Made by a program: the position numbers and the translations under genes. This document shows positions 24,801 through 38,100 of a stretch of DNA of 64,000 bases, piece after piece (positions within the stretch are counted from its first letter, which is position 1; every line of letters starts with the position of its first letter). Under the pieces are notes generated by a model. That model did no database searches. It worked only from the letters and a program-made list of their open reading frames with translations, and had not been told where the DNA came from. The DNA is from Terebella lapidaria (lineage: Eukaryota > Annelida > Polychaeta > Terebellida > Terebellidae): positions 9,571,177 through 9,635,176 of the forward strand of contig OX424566.1 of NCBI GenBank assembly GCA_949152475.1, written 5' to 3'.

Positions 24801-27800
24801 TGATTGCATCTTAAATATTTTATGACATTGATTGCTCCTTCGGTTGCGCTGTTGTGGAAGGAACTGCGTCTTCCCTGTCACCTTCAAACTGATGGCTTCG
24901 ATACTTTAGATGAAACTTGTCAATCCTCGGTTCATTTTCTCTATGTACGTGAAGAAGGTGTTTTATCGTTTAAATTCATAAATGAATTAATGATCATGCA
25001 GCCTTTAGTTATTTACATATCATGATCTCGTTTCCAATGTTTTGTTGTTGACACAGATTTATTTTCTGAATTCCTGTCAGTGTTTTTCAGAGAATCTTCA
25101 TTCGACACTCTCAGCAATACACTAGGGTGAAAACTTTGAGGGTGTTTTAATGGCTTTACTTGTGATACATGATGCATGAAGACATATTTGCAATTGTCAT
25201 GTTGGCATTTCTCAAATTTATATGATGGTCACATTTGCCTGGTGAACCTCCCGCATTTCATTCTCCATCGTTACTGGAAGTACTGTAGCTAATGGAAGAG
25301 AGTTTTCTGACATGTTTTCAAAACTCTGAATATTTTATAAGGCATTCAAAAAGTTTGGACATTTGTTGACTAGGAAGTATTATGATATTCTGACATTATA
25401 TCAGCATGACTGGTGTCCTATTAATTCCGTTGGCAGCTAGACAAGAATTATGGGAGAATCCATCATGGAATTCGCTAAATTAATAATGAACATTTGCGTA
25501 ACATAAAAGCCGATCCTTCCAGGGGAAACAAAATAAAAAAAGACTAGACGGTGAATACTATATATATATATATATATCATATATCGAGTGCTGCACTTAT
25601 ATCAGTCATCATTTCTATGGCTTCCCTGGAACAGTTTCAATTGGCTGTCAATATTGAATTGTAGAGTCATCTCAGACATTAGCGAGGGTGAAACAAAGGA
25701 ATATTATAAAAAAGTCATTGTTTTGTTCTAGTTATCGTTGTTGTTTTGAATAAAGGGAAACACAAAACGGGATTGAGGAAAATGAGGATAATACCGTGAA
25801 ATAGTTTACATTTGACAATGAATTGGCCTGTATGTCGTTTATAATTATGATTATGAACTGTCCAGATCTGTGTTTATGTGTTTAGAAACACCCAACAAGC
25901 CAGTGGGATTCTGTAAGCTGTATCATTCCATGTCAAAATATTGACTGGTCAGCCCAGTTGAATATGGTCATTCAGCCAACAGGGGTAGCACCATATGCCC
26001 ACCTACATGCTGATAAATCCCCCAGCATTCCTCCTTTGATATGTCGATCAAGCACTATTGTGTAAATGGAGGTGACTTTGACTTTGCACCTGTGGTCGCC
26101 CCTTGGGTGAGCCACATCAATAGGGACTGATTGCCTTTAATATCACCTTCCCTCAAACATCAGATAGCCCTTTCAATGTTGATATTACTGTTGATGTATG
26201 CCATTATAGTTATATCAAACCAGCACTTCTACCGGTGCAAAAGCCCCCACGCTTGACCAGCGTCCATTTCTAGTGGTCAGAAATAATGTCATTTACACAT
26301 AGCATTAATACCAATATTGGTCAGTTTATACAAGTTATTGCTATCTGTTCACATTGCATGGCCCATCACTGGTTATGCGGTGCACTCATCGATAACGGCA
26401 GAATGGATGACCCGGCAAAGTCAAAAGTAAATAGTAGAAGATTATACTTGTGAAAATGGGTGTGGGTGGGTGTGGGTGGGGGGGGGAGAGGGAGGCTGTC
26501 AGTTCATACTTATATCTCTATGGAAACTACATGTACTGACTATCGTTATTGAAAGAAACACACACCCATCATGCCCATACCAAAATTGAAAATAAGGAAA
26601 TGTTTCCCAGTTATTGCGTTATTGGTAGTGGGTAGGCTATATTATTCATATCTAAGCCAACAACGTTACATAAGTTTTTGCGCACTGGCCTATGATATAA
26701 TGGATATATAATGGTTAGTGAAAACAGACAAACGGGTTGAAAATTTCTAATTTTTCATGCCGGAGGAGATGGTTTGTCTGGCATTTGTGTTGCATAATTG
26801 TTCCCGACGGTATTAGTTCACATATTGTACATGTATATGGAGAAAACATTACAAACATGAAGGCAAGACCCCATCTGTCTTTTTGCAATATTCCCACAAT
26901 ATTTCATGCCCGTGGTCTATAAAATACTCGAACCCAGTACGACTCAACGACACTTCAGATCAATATCTTTGCCAGGTTTTATCCCGTTAATATTTTCCCA
27001 CTCCTCGACCGCCAACTACTGTTATATATCTTCTTCCACATAACAATAATTTACATATATTTTTGACATTAGAAAAAAAGCCATGCACATGAATATGTAA
27101 ACAGGTTGAATATTTTACATAAGAAAATCCATATCCGGTATATGGAATGAGCAGGCACCATGTAATATTCCCTGAACAAACAAGACCATTTTCTTCCGTG
27201 CTCAACACTCAGCAGACAGCGAGTCCGGCCGTATTTATGGCCGATCCTATGCCCCAAATTCGGCTACTTGTTGCCTATTGTGTACCGTGCTGAAATATTG
27301 TGTCCGTGTGGGCAGCTCAAATCCCACGGGGCTAGCGGGTCACTAAATATATGGGAGATACAGTCGGTTCCCTTGTGACAAGGTTTTGCGGGCAAGAAAT
27401 TGGACAGAAGGCCCTGTAGCATTTACAGGCATGTAGACGTGATATATGAGTGCCATAAAAGTGGAAGAATAAACTTAAGTCACGGGGATTAGGAGGGAAC
27501 TTAGAAGGATATACACACATCTAGATTGTGTGTAATGTTCCAATACTCAGAATGAAAACGTAAATTCATATCGGCATGAAATGTATACATCGTTTGTACT
27601 GTTCATGTTAAATGGCCTTTGGTGTGCTCTTCAATTTCAATACTGGTCATATTTTAGAGAATACCTTATCTTGTATAACTCAGGTGGGAGTTGTATGATG
27701 TTAGTATTTCCAGCGAGAACCATGGTGGGAAAAACGCTATCAGCCTAGACCAGAACGCGATGCCAATGCTCAAGTTTTGCCGCATTTCTCTCTGCTCTCA

Positions 27801-29129
27801 ACTGTCGCCAACATAAACAACCTTCCATCAATTTCTGTCGCACCAAATTATGATCTAAAAATAAACACGACACTCAGTGGGTCGCATGGCGGGAGGGCTT
27901 CGCTCCAACTAACGTGCTTACAAAAACGATGAAAATTGGATATTGAATGATATTAGTAATGTTTGGAGGGTGGGAAAAAGAGGATTAATATTGAACAACG
28001 ACCAGCAACAAATATGGCAGATCGAGCAAGTGCCAGTACCTGGGTTAACTCAGCGGGTCATCGGGTTTAGCGGACAAACCTTTTGGGATTTCCAAAATCA
28101 ATATCATCTCGGAGTATGGATTCTTGGAAGTGTCCCAAAATTGACAGCCTATTCCATCTGATCTCTGCTAGAAATTGGCTATCCGTGGGCGGGAGGGTAG
28201 TGGGAAATTTGTTTCGTGTTTAGCTAGCAAAAATACTATGCCAGTATCTTGCGTAATAATGTTAGCTGATATTATAGGAACCAGTCTGTATTCAAATTCG
28301 TGTTAAATCAAGAAGCCACACAAGCTTTTACAATGTAATGAATGTTGCCGAATATAGAAAGAATATAAAAGATGGGAAGTAAAGCTAGAAGCACGCTGAA
28401 GCCTTTTAATGTTGGAGTGATGGTAACAACGTCATGAACACATGACCGAGTGGGGTCTCGCTGATGAAGCTTCTAAGAATATAAAACCCAGTGACTTGGT
28501 AACAAGTCCGAACACTTGTGGGGAATTTCCGCTGGAGAGCCTGCTTCACCGGAGAAATATTGTGCACTTCGATGTGAATTCCCCACCGAGCTCGTCCCTA
28601 ATTAGAGTAATCACCCTCTATATGCATGTACCCGACCTTTTTGACCCCTAGCACTCGTGACATGCAATGTCTAAAAGGAGCAATGACCCCACTCGTCCCT
28701 GTCGAGTAAGATGCAGAGTGTTTTTGTCCTTTGTGTTTGAAGTTAATCCAGTTAAGTGTACATATTACGATACTAATATTGGTCTTGGTTTTCGACACGA
28801 CTACTGCAAAGAAAACATCAACCAGGAATTAAATGCAATATTTTAAATGATTATGAGAAACGTCAATATCAATATCAGTATTACACATCAACTGCATGAA
28901 CACATTAACATATTTTTTCCTCCGTCCATCAGGTTGCAGAAATGTCGTTAGTGTCATTTAAGTCTCATTACACTGATAGATTTTCGCCATTTGTTTCAAG
29001 TTTATGTCCCGACAACAGAGCTTGGTCGATGGAGATCTAATATAGCTCCTCGCCGAAATTTGACTCTTCTGTCTTTGGAAATGCACTTACTGTATAGGAA
29101 AGGTATCACTACGGGTGATTGGGGAATGT

Positions 29130-29166
<37 letters not shown>

Positions 29167-32100
29167 TGGGTACGAAGGCATTAACGAGGATGTGACCCTC
29201 ATTCAGATCAATAGAGGTATATATTACATATGTCATCGATATATATATATACCGTTCCTGGATTGACTCGTACCTGTCGATTCGCGGGAAATTTATGGGC
29301 ACTTCACTCGATTGGATGAAACGAAACAAAAAAGCCACGGAAATAAATTGCTGTCTGTGCCAGCCGACATACGCTGCCAAGGTACCAGTCACACCATTCT
29401 CACTGGAGCGAACGAAAAGGCGAGTGAATGGGGACGAGACATGCAGTATTTATGGCTGAGATATCGGGGGCAATATATCATCATACAACTGACAGGGGCT
29501 GATTTAGGGAGGCTAGGAGAGTAACAGGTGAGCAGGGGCCGGTTTATGAAGTCGTGCGGGGAGAAGCTTGACACAATTGTGTTGATATCAAAGAGCTCCG
29601 AGTATGTGGAGTGGTTTGTGGATGGAGTTAGTGGCCGCTGCGTTGAGAAATCCAAGGTTCTCAATGTTTGCTTTACACTTTTACAACTCTGTTGTGACGT
29701 AGTTACGTGGGCACCTTAGCAACCAGAAGTGAATTTGTGAGGAAGCTGCGGTCTCTCAGTGACTCATCCCAACATAAGCGATGTATCTAAAATGTATAAA
29801 TAGCAGTTCAGTACATATATGATTGACTTTGGACATTTATCGCCTTATTTGTGTGTTATGACTGGGCCTTTTGTGTGTTCTACCAATAACATAAACCATA
29901 GTCAAAACTGAGAATTTTGTGTGTTTTAATTACCAGTGACATCGTCCATAGTGAGAACCGGGTCTTTTGTGTGTTCTACCAATAACGTCAACGGTAGTCA
30001 GAACTGGGCCTTTTGTGTGTTCTTCCAATAACATCATCCATATTGAGGACTGGGCTTTTTGTGTGTTCTACCAATAACATCATCGGTAGTCAGAACTGGG
30101 CCTTTTGTGTGTTCTACCAATAACATCATCGGTAGTCAGAACTGGCCCTCTTGTGTGTTCTTTCAATAACATCATCCATATTGAGGACTGGGCTTTTTGT
30201 GTGTTCTACCAATAACATAATCGGTAGTCAGTACTGGGCCTTTTGTGTGCTCTTCCAATAACATCATCCATATTGAGGACTGGGCTTTTTGTGTGTTCTA
30301 CCAATAACATCATCAGTAGTCAGAATTGGGCCTTTTTGTATTCTATCAATAACATCGTCGGTGGTCAGAACTGGGCCTTTTGTGTGCTCTTCCAATAACA
30401 TCATCCATAGTGAGAACTGGGTCTTTTTGTGTGTTCTACCAATAACATCATCGGTAGTCAGAACTTGGCCTTTTGTGTGTTCTACTAATAACATCATCGA
30501 TAGTCAGAACTGGGCCTTTTGTGTGCTCTTCCAATAACATCATCTATATTGAGGACTGGGCTTCTTGTGTGTTCTACCAATAACATCATCGATAGTCAGA
30601 ACTGGGCATTTTGTGTGCTCTTCAGTATTATCATCCATATTGAGAACTGGGCTTTTTCTGTGTTCTACCAATAACATCATCGGTAGTCAGTACTGGGCCT
30701 TTTGTGTGATTTTCCAGTAATATCATCCATATTGAGAACTGGGCATTTTGTGTGTTCTACCAATAACATCATCGATAGTCAGAACTGGGCATTTTGTGTG
30801 CTCTTCCAGTATTATCATCCATATTGAGAACTGGGCTTTTTCTGTGTTCTACCAATAACATCATCTACAGTCAGAACTGGGCCTTTTGTGTGTTCTACCG
30901 ATAACATCATCCATATTGAGTTCTACCTATAACATCATCCATATTGAGAACTGGGTCTTTGTGTGTTCTAATAACATATCCATATAAACTAGGCCTTTAT
31001 TGTGTTTTGTGAATAATAATGTTTTAACAACAGAACCTGAATTTCAAAACTCTATATGTAATCATATTGACGTCATCAGTTATGCTGATGTGTTCAGGAT
31101 TAGTGTCTGAAAAAAATTTTGACATGAAAAAAGAGTACACTAGTAACACAGCTAAACCAAGGATCTAATGCAAAGTACAACTGCCAATTATTATAATACC
31201 ATCGTGCGTTATTGACAGCAAACTACTTGCTCCTTCCAATATTGTCAGTCAGCAATCATTTGCATTGGCACAGGGAGAGAGTAATTTGAAGTAATTGAGC
31301 AGAAGACAAAGAGCTGGTGTTTGCCCAGGGCCCTGATTCATTTACACGACGGGTTGTCACAGCGCGGTCGTCATGGCAAGGTCAGCCGTCGTGTATCCTC
31401 CTCCCTTATTAAATCAAGAGTCATTGTTCATTGTATCCGACCGTGGAATGCTCTCACCTACCGCCAGCAATCATTATACAGGATTTCCCGATCGCGACTT
31501 GGTGCGAACCTGCTCCCCAGATTCCCAATGTGGAATTCGTAAATGTCCTTGTACCAGACATGGGGGAACAGACAGTCCCAGGCCCCAGGGATTCACTGTC
31601 GGGAGATATTGGAGTCCGGTGTCGGTCAGCTGTCAAGTCCTGCATATTTTGCTGACATGACTGACCAGTCGATTGTCACATGCTCGCTTGTGACCTCGTG
31701 ACCTTGCTCTAAACCTTTGTACCGTAGTCAGCCTTGTATCTTGCCAGGTCTTGCTTTCCTCACAATTCCCTGGTATTTGGTTCGATAGTTGCTCCACATA
31801 TGTGCCTTGTTTGTTGGCAATGTTTGATTTTGTTGAACCAAAAATATTAACAGTGCCCCCCCCCCCCCCACCCAACTTTATCTTTGCTTGCTTCCCTTGT
31901 GATGTACAATGTATGATGTATATATTCAGTACCCGATACATCATCATCATCATTATCTTCTCCTATGTTCAGTGCTGGAAACTTTGACCCCAGCTGTGGT
32001 CTGTCTAGAATGTATCCTAACAGCAATAAAGTTAACCCAACGCTAGCTTGCTTGGGTAAATATCAGAAGTTCACCCGAGATCAAGATTCAACAAAGGGCC

Positions 32101-35100
32101 TTGTAAGCCTGTCCCTTCACCGTAATAATGAACGAAATGGTGTTCATCGTCTCGCAATGTTAAACATGTTTGCTAATGGGGTGACCATTGTTGCGCATGG
32201 AACTCTTCTGCTGTTAATAAACCATGGGGATTAATACCCAGATATATTAGTTATATTTGTGTATGACAAAAGACATGAATAAAGGGTATGTGTACAATGA
32301 CAACATTTAAACTACGCTGTCCGGTATGTTCACTGTTTTCTCAGTATTCGATATGTATTGTCAGTTGGAGGTTGCATAATATTTGCTCCAGTCGAGTCTA
32401 TTACGTGAAATAATACATAACCATATCATGCCATGTCATGTATATTTGCTGACTATTGCATGCGTATGGATTCACTACCATTGAATGAAATACCCCTGGA
32501 GATACCCCATGGCAATGGCAATGTATGGTACATAGGTCTTACGACCTGTTTTACACAATATACCTGGTACAACTGTAAAAACTTGGAGATATTTTTCACT
32601 TGTTGGTATTGTGGTCAACTGATCTTCCTTCAAGAATTTCATGCCCTCAGACTAATCTATAATGAGACATATTGCTGCCAGGCGTGACCTAGTGTGTTCT
32701 CATGTAAAAATTTCAACCATAAAAAAAATCAGACCTCTGCAAGCTGCTCCCTCCCCTTCTCCACCGTACACATGTGGTAAGATACTAATGGCCGTGCACT
32801 GTCTATTACAGCTGATGAGTCGTCACACGGCATGGGCTGCTGCGGCTGGGCCCTGACCATAATCTCGTGGATCCTGGTGGGGCTGACATTCCCGCTCTCC
32901 CTCTGTGTCTGCATGAAGGTGAGTGCCGTCTTGACAGGCTTTGCTTTCACCCCTTGTCTTTGCAGTACAATTAGGACTCGCACAGCTGCAGACAGTTGTT
33001 TACCATATATCTTATAAGTATTATAAGTAGACTTGATAAGTACACTTAACCCTTTCACTGCCAAAAACTGTTTCAGACCGTGTATTCCAATGCCAAATTA
33101 TTTTGAAGTAATTATGAAGTTTATAATAAAATGACATATTTATTGTGAACCAGTTTCCATTATAATAAAATATAAAGTGGGTTCTAAGTACAATGTATAG
33201 AATTTAAATTTCAAATTTTCACTATTGGGACATTAATTTAATGTTAATTTATCATGTTTCAAATTGCCCTGATTTCCCCTAATTTTGGTCGACTAAAGTC
33301 GCCTCCGGCAGTGAACCCCCCTGTCGCCTAAAGTCGCCTCCGGCAGTGAAAGGGTTATTGTGTAGTAAAAGTTTATTTGCTAATAAAATTCAAATAGTTT
33401 CTTAATCACAATTTGACATAATGAAGTGATTCTTACATGAATGTACAACAGGAACATACTCTTGAAAAGTTTCACAAAATACAAACAAATACAGATATCC
33501 ACACAAATATATTTCTTTGTCTTTCATAATCAATGACACATTCACAATATTATTATATTACAATATTATATTTACAATATTGACACATTTACAATATTAT
33601 TATATATACAATATTATTATATTACAATATTATTATATTACAATATTACAATATCATCACAGTGTGTTACTGTGATGGATTGTGTTTACCTGAGTGTTTG
33701 GCATTGTTTATATATTTGAGGCGTGTGTGGCGATAGATGTAGACGTAAAATTTGCAGGAAGTCAGGTTTGGTGTATCTTGACGATATTGTCATACTCGCA
33801 AGGGAGTTTACGCAACCACACATCTCCAACACAAAGGACATAAATTTAACCCTGTTACTGTCAACGATTCGCAGCGACTACAAATTGCTTGCTTACGACG
33901 GGAAATGTCAGCTCTGTTCCATGGTAGCATTAGCTCGGTTGCTACCCTTGTAATTTATAGGGCTCTACGGCGCGGAACCTGCCAGTTTTGGAGCCATCTC
34001 TCAAAGCTGCTTAACGATCTGTGTTTTACTGGAATGGTCACAATCCATTATATATTATAGAGACGATATGTGTATATTGGCAGTGCCCCCACGCGAAGGA
34101 AGACGATTTACATGTATGTATATCAGACTCATGAGATTCCTAAGCGTGGGGTCTACCTTCCATACATACCTGTTCCATGGTATCACCGGGGATCAGAACA
34201 AGGGACAGAAATACCACGTATGAAGCTGTGTGTACAGCCAATACAGAAGCCGTGAAACAGCTATGTGAGATACTAAATACATGTAATATACATACACCGT
34301 GAAACATTGGTGACTAATTGAGGGTGATATAGGTTATCAGGTGACTTATATTAGCAGTAATTAACTGGGAATTTGATACCGACATGTACCCACCATGTAT
34401 TAATTCCCTGGACATCATTAGGCGATAGTCCCATTGCCAATAACGTCACCAGTTCTAGACTTACCACCGTAGGCAATCAGGAACTATGTCGTGCCGCGAG
34501 GAACACCTATGTGGCCAGATCACTGGTCTAATGGACAATTAACGGCCCCCAAAGGTGATATTAGACGTGTGCTCAGTCCAGGATCACGATATGGAGGAAG
34601 GACCATACATGCTTTGATCTACATGGACTACCGTAATATTATTATGGCAGAGGTTTCGTGTATGTTAGCGTTGATGACTTGCTGGCGACTCAAACGAGAG
34701 ATAGGAAAAATATAGATACCAGTATATAACATGTATGTGGAACCATAAACACTTCATCGGTTTTCAATTCATTCATACATTTCATGAAAGCAGTAGTTAG
34801 GGATACATACATGTAGTTAGGGATGTTACTCAGAAAACCATTATTGTTGGATTGTTCGTATTGTCGTAAAGCAATTAAATACTTACCGTTTATCAAAACA
34901 TTAATGGCTGCAAAGATTACATAGTTGACGTGAATGGCGGAGATTTTAAATATCCATCACGCATTATTTATTCATGCAAATTGCGGGGTTGTGCAGCAAA
35001 TGGCATGCTTGTCTCTGGCTCGACGAAGATAAAATGTGTTTTATCCAGAGTAGGTAATGTTTTTGGAGATTAAGTACTGATTAGCGACATTCCCACACAT

Positions 35101-38100
35101 GTAAGGAAATATAACGAATAGGTATTTCATGTAGAAACAGTAGAGACGTTCAAATAAGCCGTATCGGGCGTTTTTACTGGTGTAGACGTTTGCTTGTGCG
35201 ATCAGCACTGGGTACACAAGTGAAGTACCTGTCTTCACTGGCATTGCAGCGGTCTCGACATGAGTGGAAGTTTTTTCCCGTTGCTTATTTCTATCGCGAA
35301 CTGAAACAAATCAGTCGATTGTGGCAGCCCCCCCCCCCCACCCTCCACTACTCGTTGACATGTCGAGAGAGTAGTAGCTATAGAGAGCGAGGCATTTAGA
35401 TGAATACAAGGAAGGATCATCGAGTAGTTCGTCCAGACATCCCAGTCCAAATCTTCCTTCCTTCCTTTCTCCCACCGGCTGCAGTGTCCGCGATACGGCG
35501 CTGAAAGGAAACTCGACTTTTGAGTTCCTTTTTTTCTGGATGTAGTCTGGTGGAAGTCCTTTTGTTTGGCGCGGTATTGATGATGTTGCCAAATTTGGTT
35601 GTCCATCGCAAGTGCAATAGGCAGGGGAAAAAGCGGATAACACACTAAAGAACATGGTAACAAGAGGATGAGCAAAACCGCAATACAAAAGACTTCAGGG
35701 TATCTGTGGTGACGACTTTTTGTCATGACGAAGTAGAGAAAGAAAATGATGTGCTGTACTTTCCTCTAAGCATCACATGAAGACAGACTCGTACACATTT
35801 AATTTTGAGAAAATTGCTAGGGGGAACGAATTATCTTTATATGTTGACAAACCTTCACTGAGAACCGAGGCATTATCCAAGATCCTTGAGGTTGTGTTTG
35901 CATTCCAGTATTTGTGAATGCTACTGAATTTAGATTTACTTTTAGAGTCATGCGACAAACCTTTCAGAGCCAGGCACGACATCGAACACAGCTTGACCAT
36001 ACATGTCGGCAATACACCCAAATATCGTGGAGATGTGCGGTCTGTGGGACACCCATGTGAGTTATATGTACATCACGAATGCAAAAGGTCATATTCGTTG
36101 GTCACACGAGGAAAAAAGATCTACAGGGGCATCCATCACAATTCACACCTATCCGTTAGCCATTAATTATTCAGAATTTGACAAACAGCCCGCCGTGACC
36201 ATGTCGTGCATAAAGTTACAGGTGCAACCCTAATTGGAATGGTCATGCTTTTCAATCTTGTAGAGGTTGGTGTTGCAGAGCAGTAGTTTTCTTTTTTTTG
36301 TCCACGGTCGTTCCCTGCTATTATATTGATCCCCCTTGTTTCATGGCCGAAGGCGTAGCGAATTTACCCACCCCCCCCTCCTCCCGCCTTCATACAAGAG
36401 GTGCTATACTTGCACCAGTATGGACCCCAGTCAATAACATCTTACAATGCCCGGTGTAATCGTTGTAAATAATAAACAGGTATGTCCCTTTCCCTCCCTT
36501 TTTCTCGACAAAGACCATGTTTATTTTAGAACAAAAAAAATTACTCCATTGAGACGTTACATCGTAGGCCCATGCTTATTTCCTGGAAGGGTGATGACCC
36601 GCTACCATTAGCCTCTTACAAATAGCGTGTATGTGGATGGTTCATCAGCTGTTCTGCTCTGGATAGACTCTAGGATTGCATGACTGGAGCTATCTCCCAC
36701 CGCCAGACATATTGCTTCACGGCGGAACGGCAGATGGAGATAGACAGCATGTTTTGTGAGAAATTAATGGCCAGACAAAGGAGCGCAGAGTTTATTTATC
36801 CAGCGCTGAATTATTCTTGGAATGGATATTGTCCAGTAATGTTCCGAGTTTGAAATGGCTTTTCACTACCTTGAATGCCATTTTGAAATTGCGAAACGAT
36901 GCCGTTACGTGGAAGAGCATCGTTCAAGGTAACCGACTAACCGATGAGGTAATCTAGTCGTGGAAGACCAGAGGGACTGGTCGACCTTGGAAGGACGAGC
37001 GGGCCTAGGGAAGACAGCGAGTGAGTCGTGGGGGTGTCGCCGTCAGATCTCCCTCTTCCATAGATACAAATCATCAAGAGATTGAGATTGACAGACGCAT
37101 GGCCCTAGGTGTCAGATTCCCAGCGATACTCATCTTGGAATCACTAAGTCGTCTAGGACTGCGCACAAGATGTAACAAAGGTTCACTTCGCTATATACTG
37201 CTATCCCTTCAACACGTTCAACTATATGGCGTCGGGGAGACGGGCGGGATTGGGCTGTCTATCGTGCATGCAAATAAACCCCGATTGATACTTCTATCAA
37301 TAGTAGAAAGTACTTTAACAATACGGTATATATTCGCTGGTTTTCAACAATGTGGATAGGACAGACAAGCCACGTGCTATGATAGATCATGGCCTATTTC
37401 TGATCCCCTTCTCGTTTGCTCTGATGGAAAATGTATTTGCTAATCATGCAAGCCCACGTTGTGCAAACTGAGACGGGTATACAAAGATCAATGGTCGCCT
37501 TAGCAATGCAGCTGTGACGCCATCGGATATCAGTCCATTTGCTTATACCATACACTGCGGGCAATATCACAATAACTGCCTCAAACAGCGAACAGGGGCA
37601 ATATGCCGGGCTATCAGTTACTAACCTCACGACCATTGTACCCAATACATACAATAAAAGTAATATATCGTCGTCAGACCTCGAGCGTCTTTGATATCCC
37701 CTACAATAACTATTGTCTCCTTGCTCGGTTTTCCGGATACCCGGCACGGGATATTTCCATTTCTACATGTATTCGGTACTGTAGCTGACGTTATATCCAA
37801 TTTCACAAGAGATCTCTTTGTTCAACAAAGACTGTATACGAATCATATTACATTGGTTTTTCTTGTCAACAATAATAATATGGAAAGTATAAATAATGCT
37901 ACCATTTACAGTATTATAGACCGCATACACAGCAAAAAAAGAAAGATCCGAAAAGAAATTATCCTTGGCATAAACGATTTCATAATGTACTATTTGGCAC
38001 AATGACATGTATTATGTATTGAATTGTATTGTTACAGTGAATTTCAGTTCAAGTAGGTGACAAAAACAAAAAATAAACTCATTGATCAGTACTTTATGAA

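Noticed and set aside
7003..30990. Possible CRISPR-like arrays (regular repeats at 7.0, 12.2 and 29.9 kb)
   Set aside because: The repeats are contiguous with no unique spacers, and the DNA is animal, with spliceosomal introns.
35235..35726. 163-residue minus-strand ORF with a hydrophobic N-terminus resembling a signal peptide
   Set aside because: It runs through a poly-C tract, matches no family, and one such frame is expected by chance in 64 kb read in six frames.
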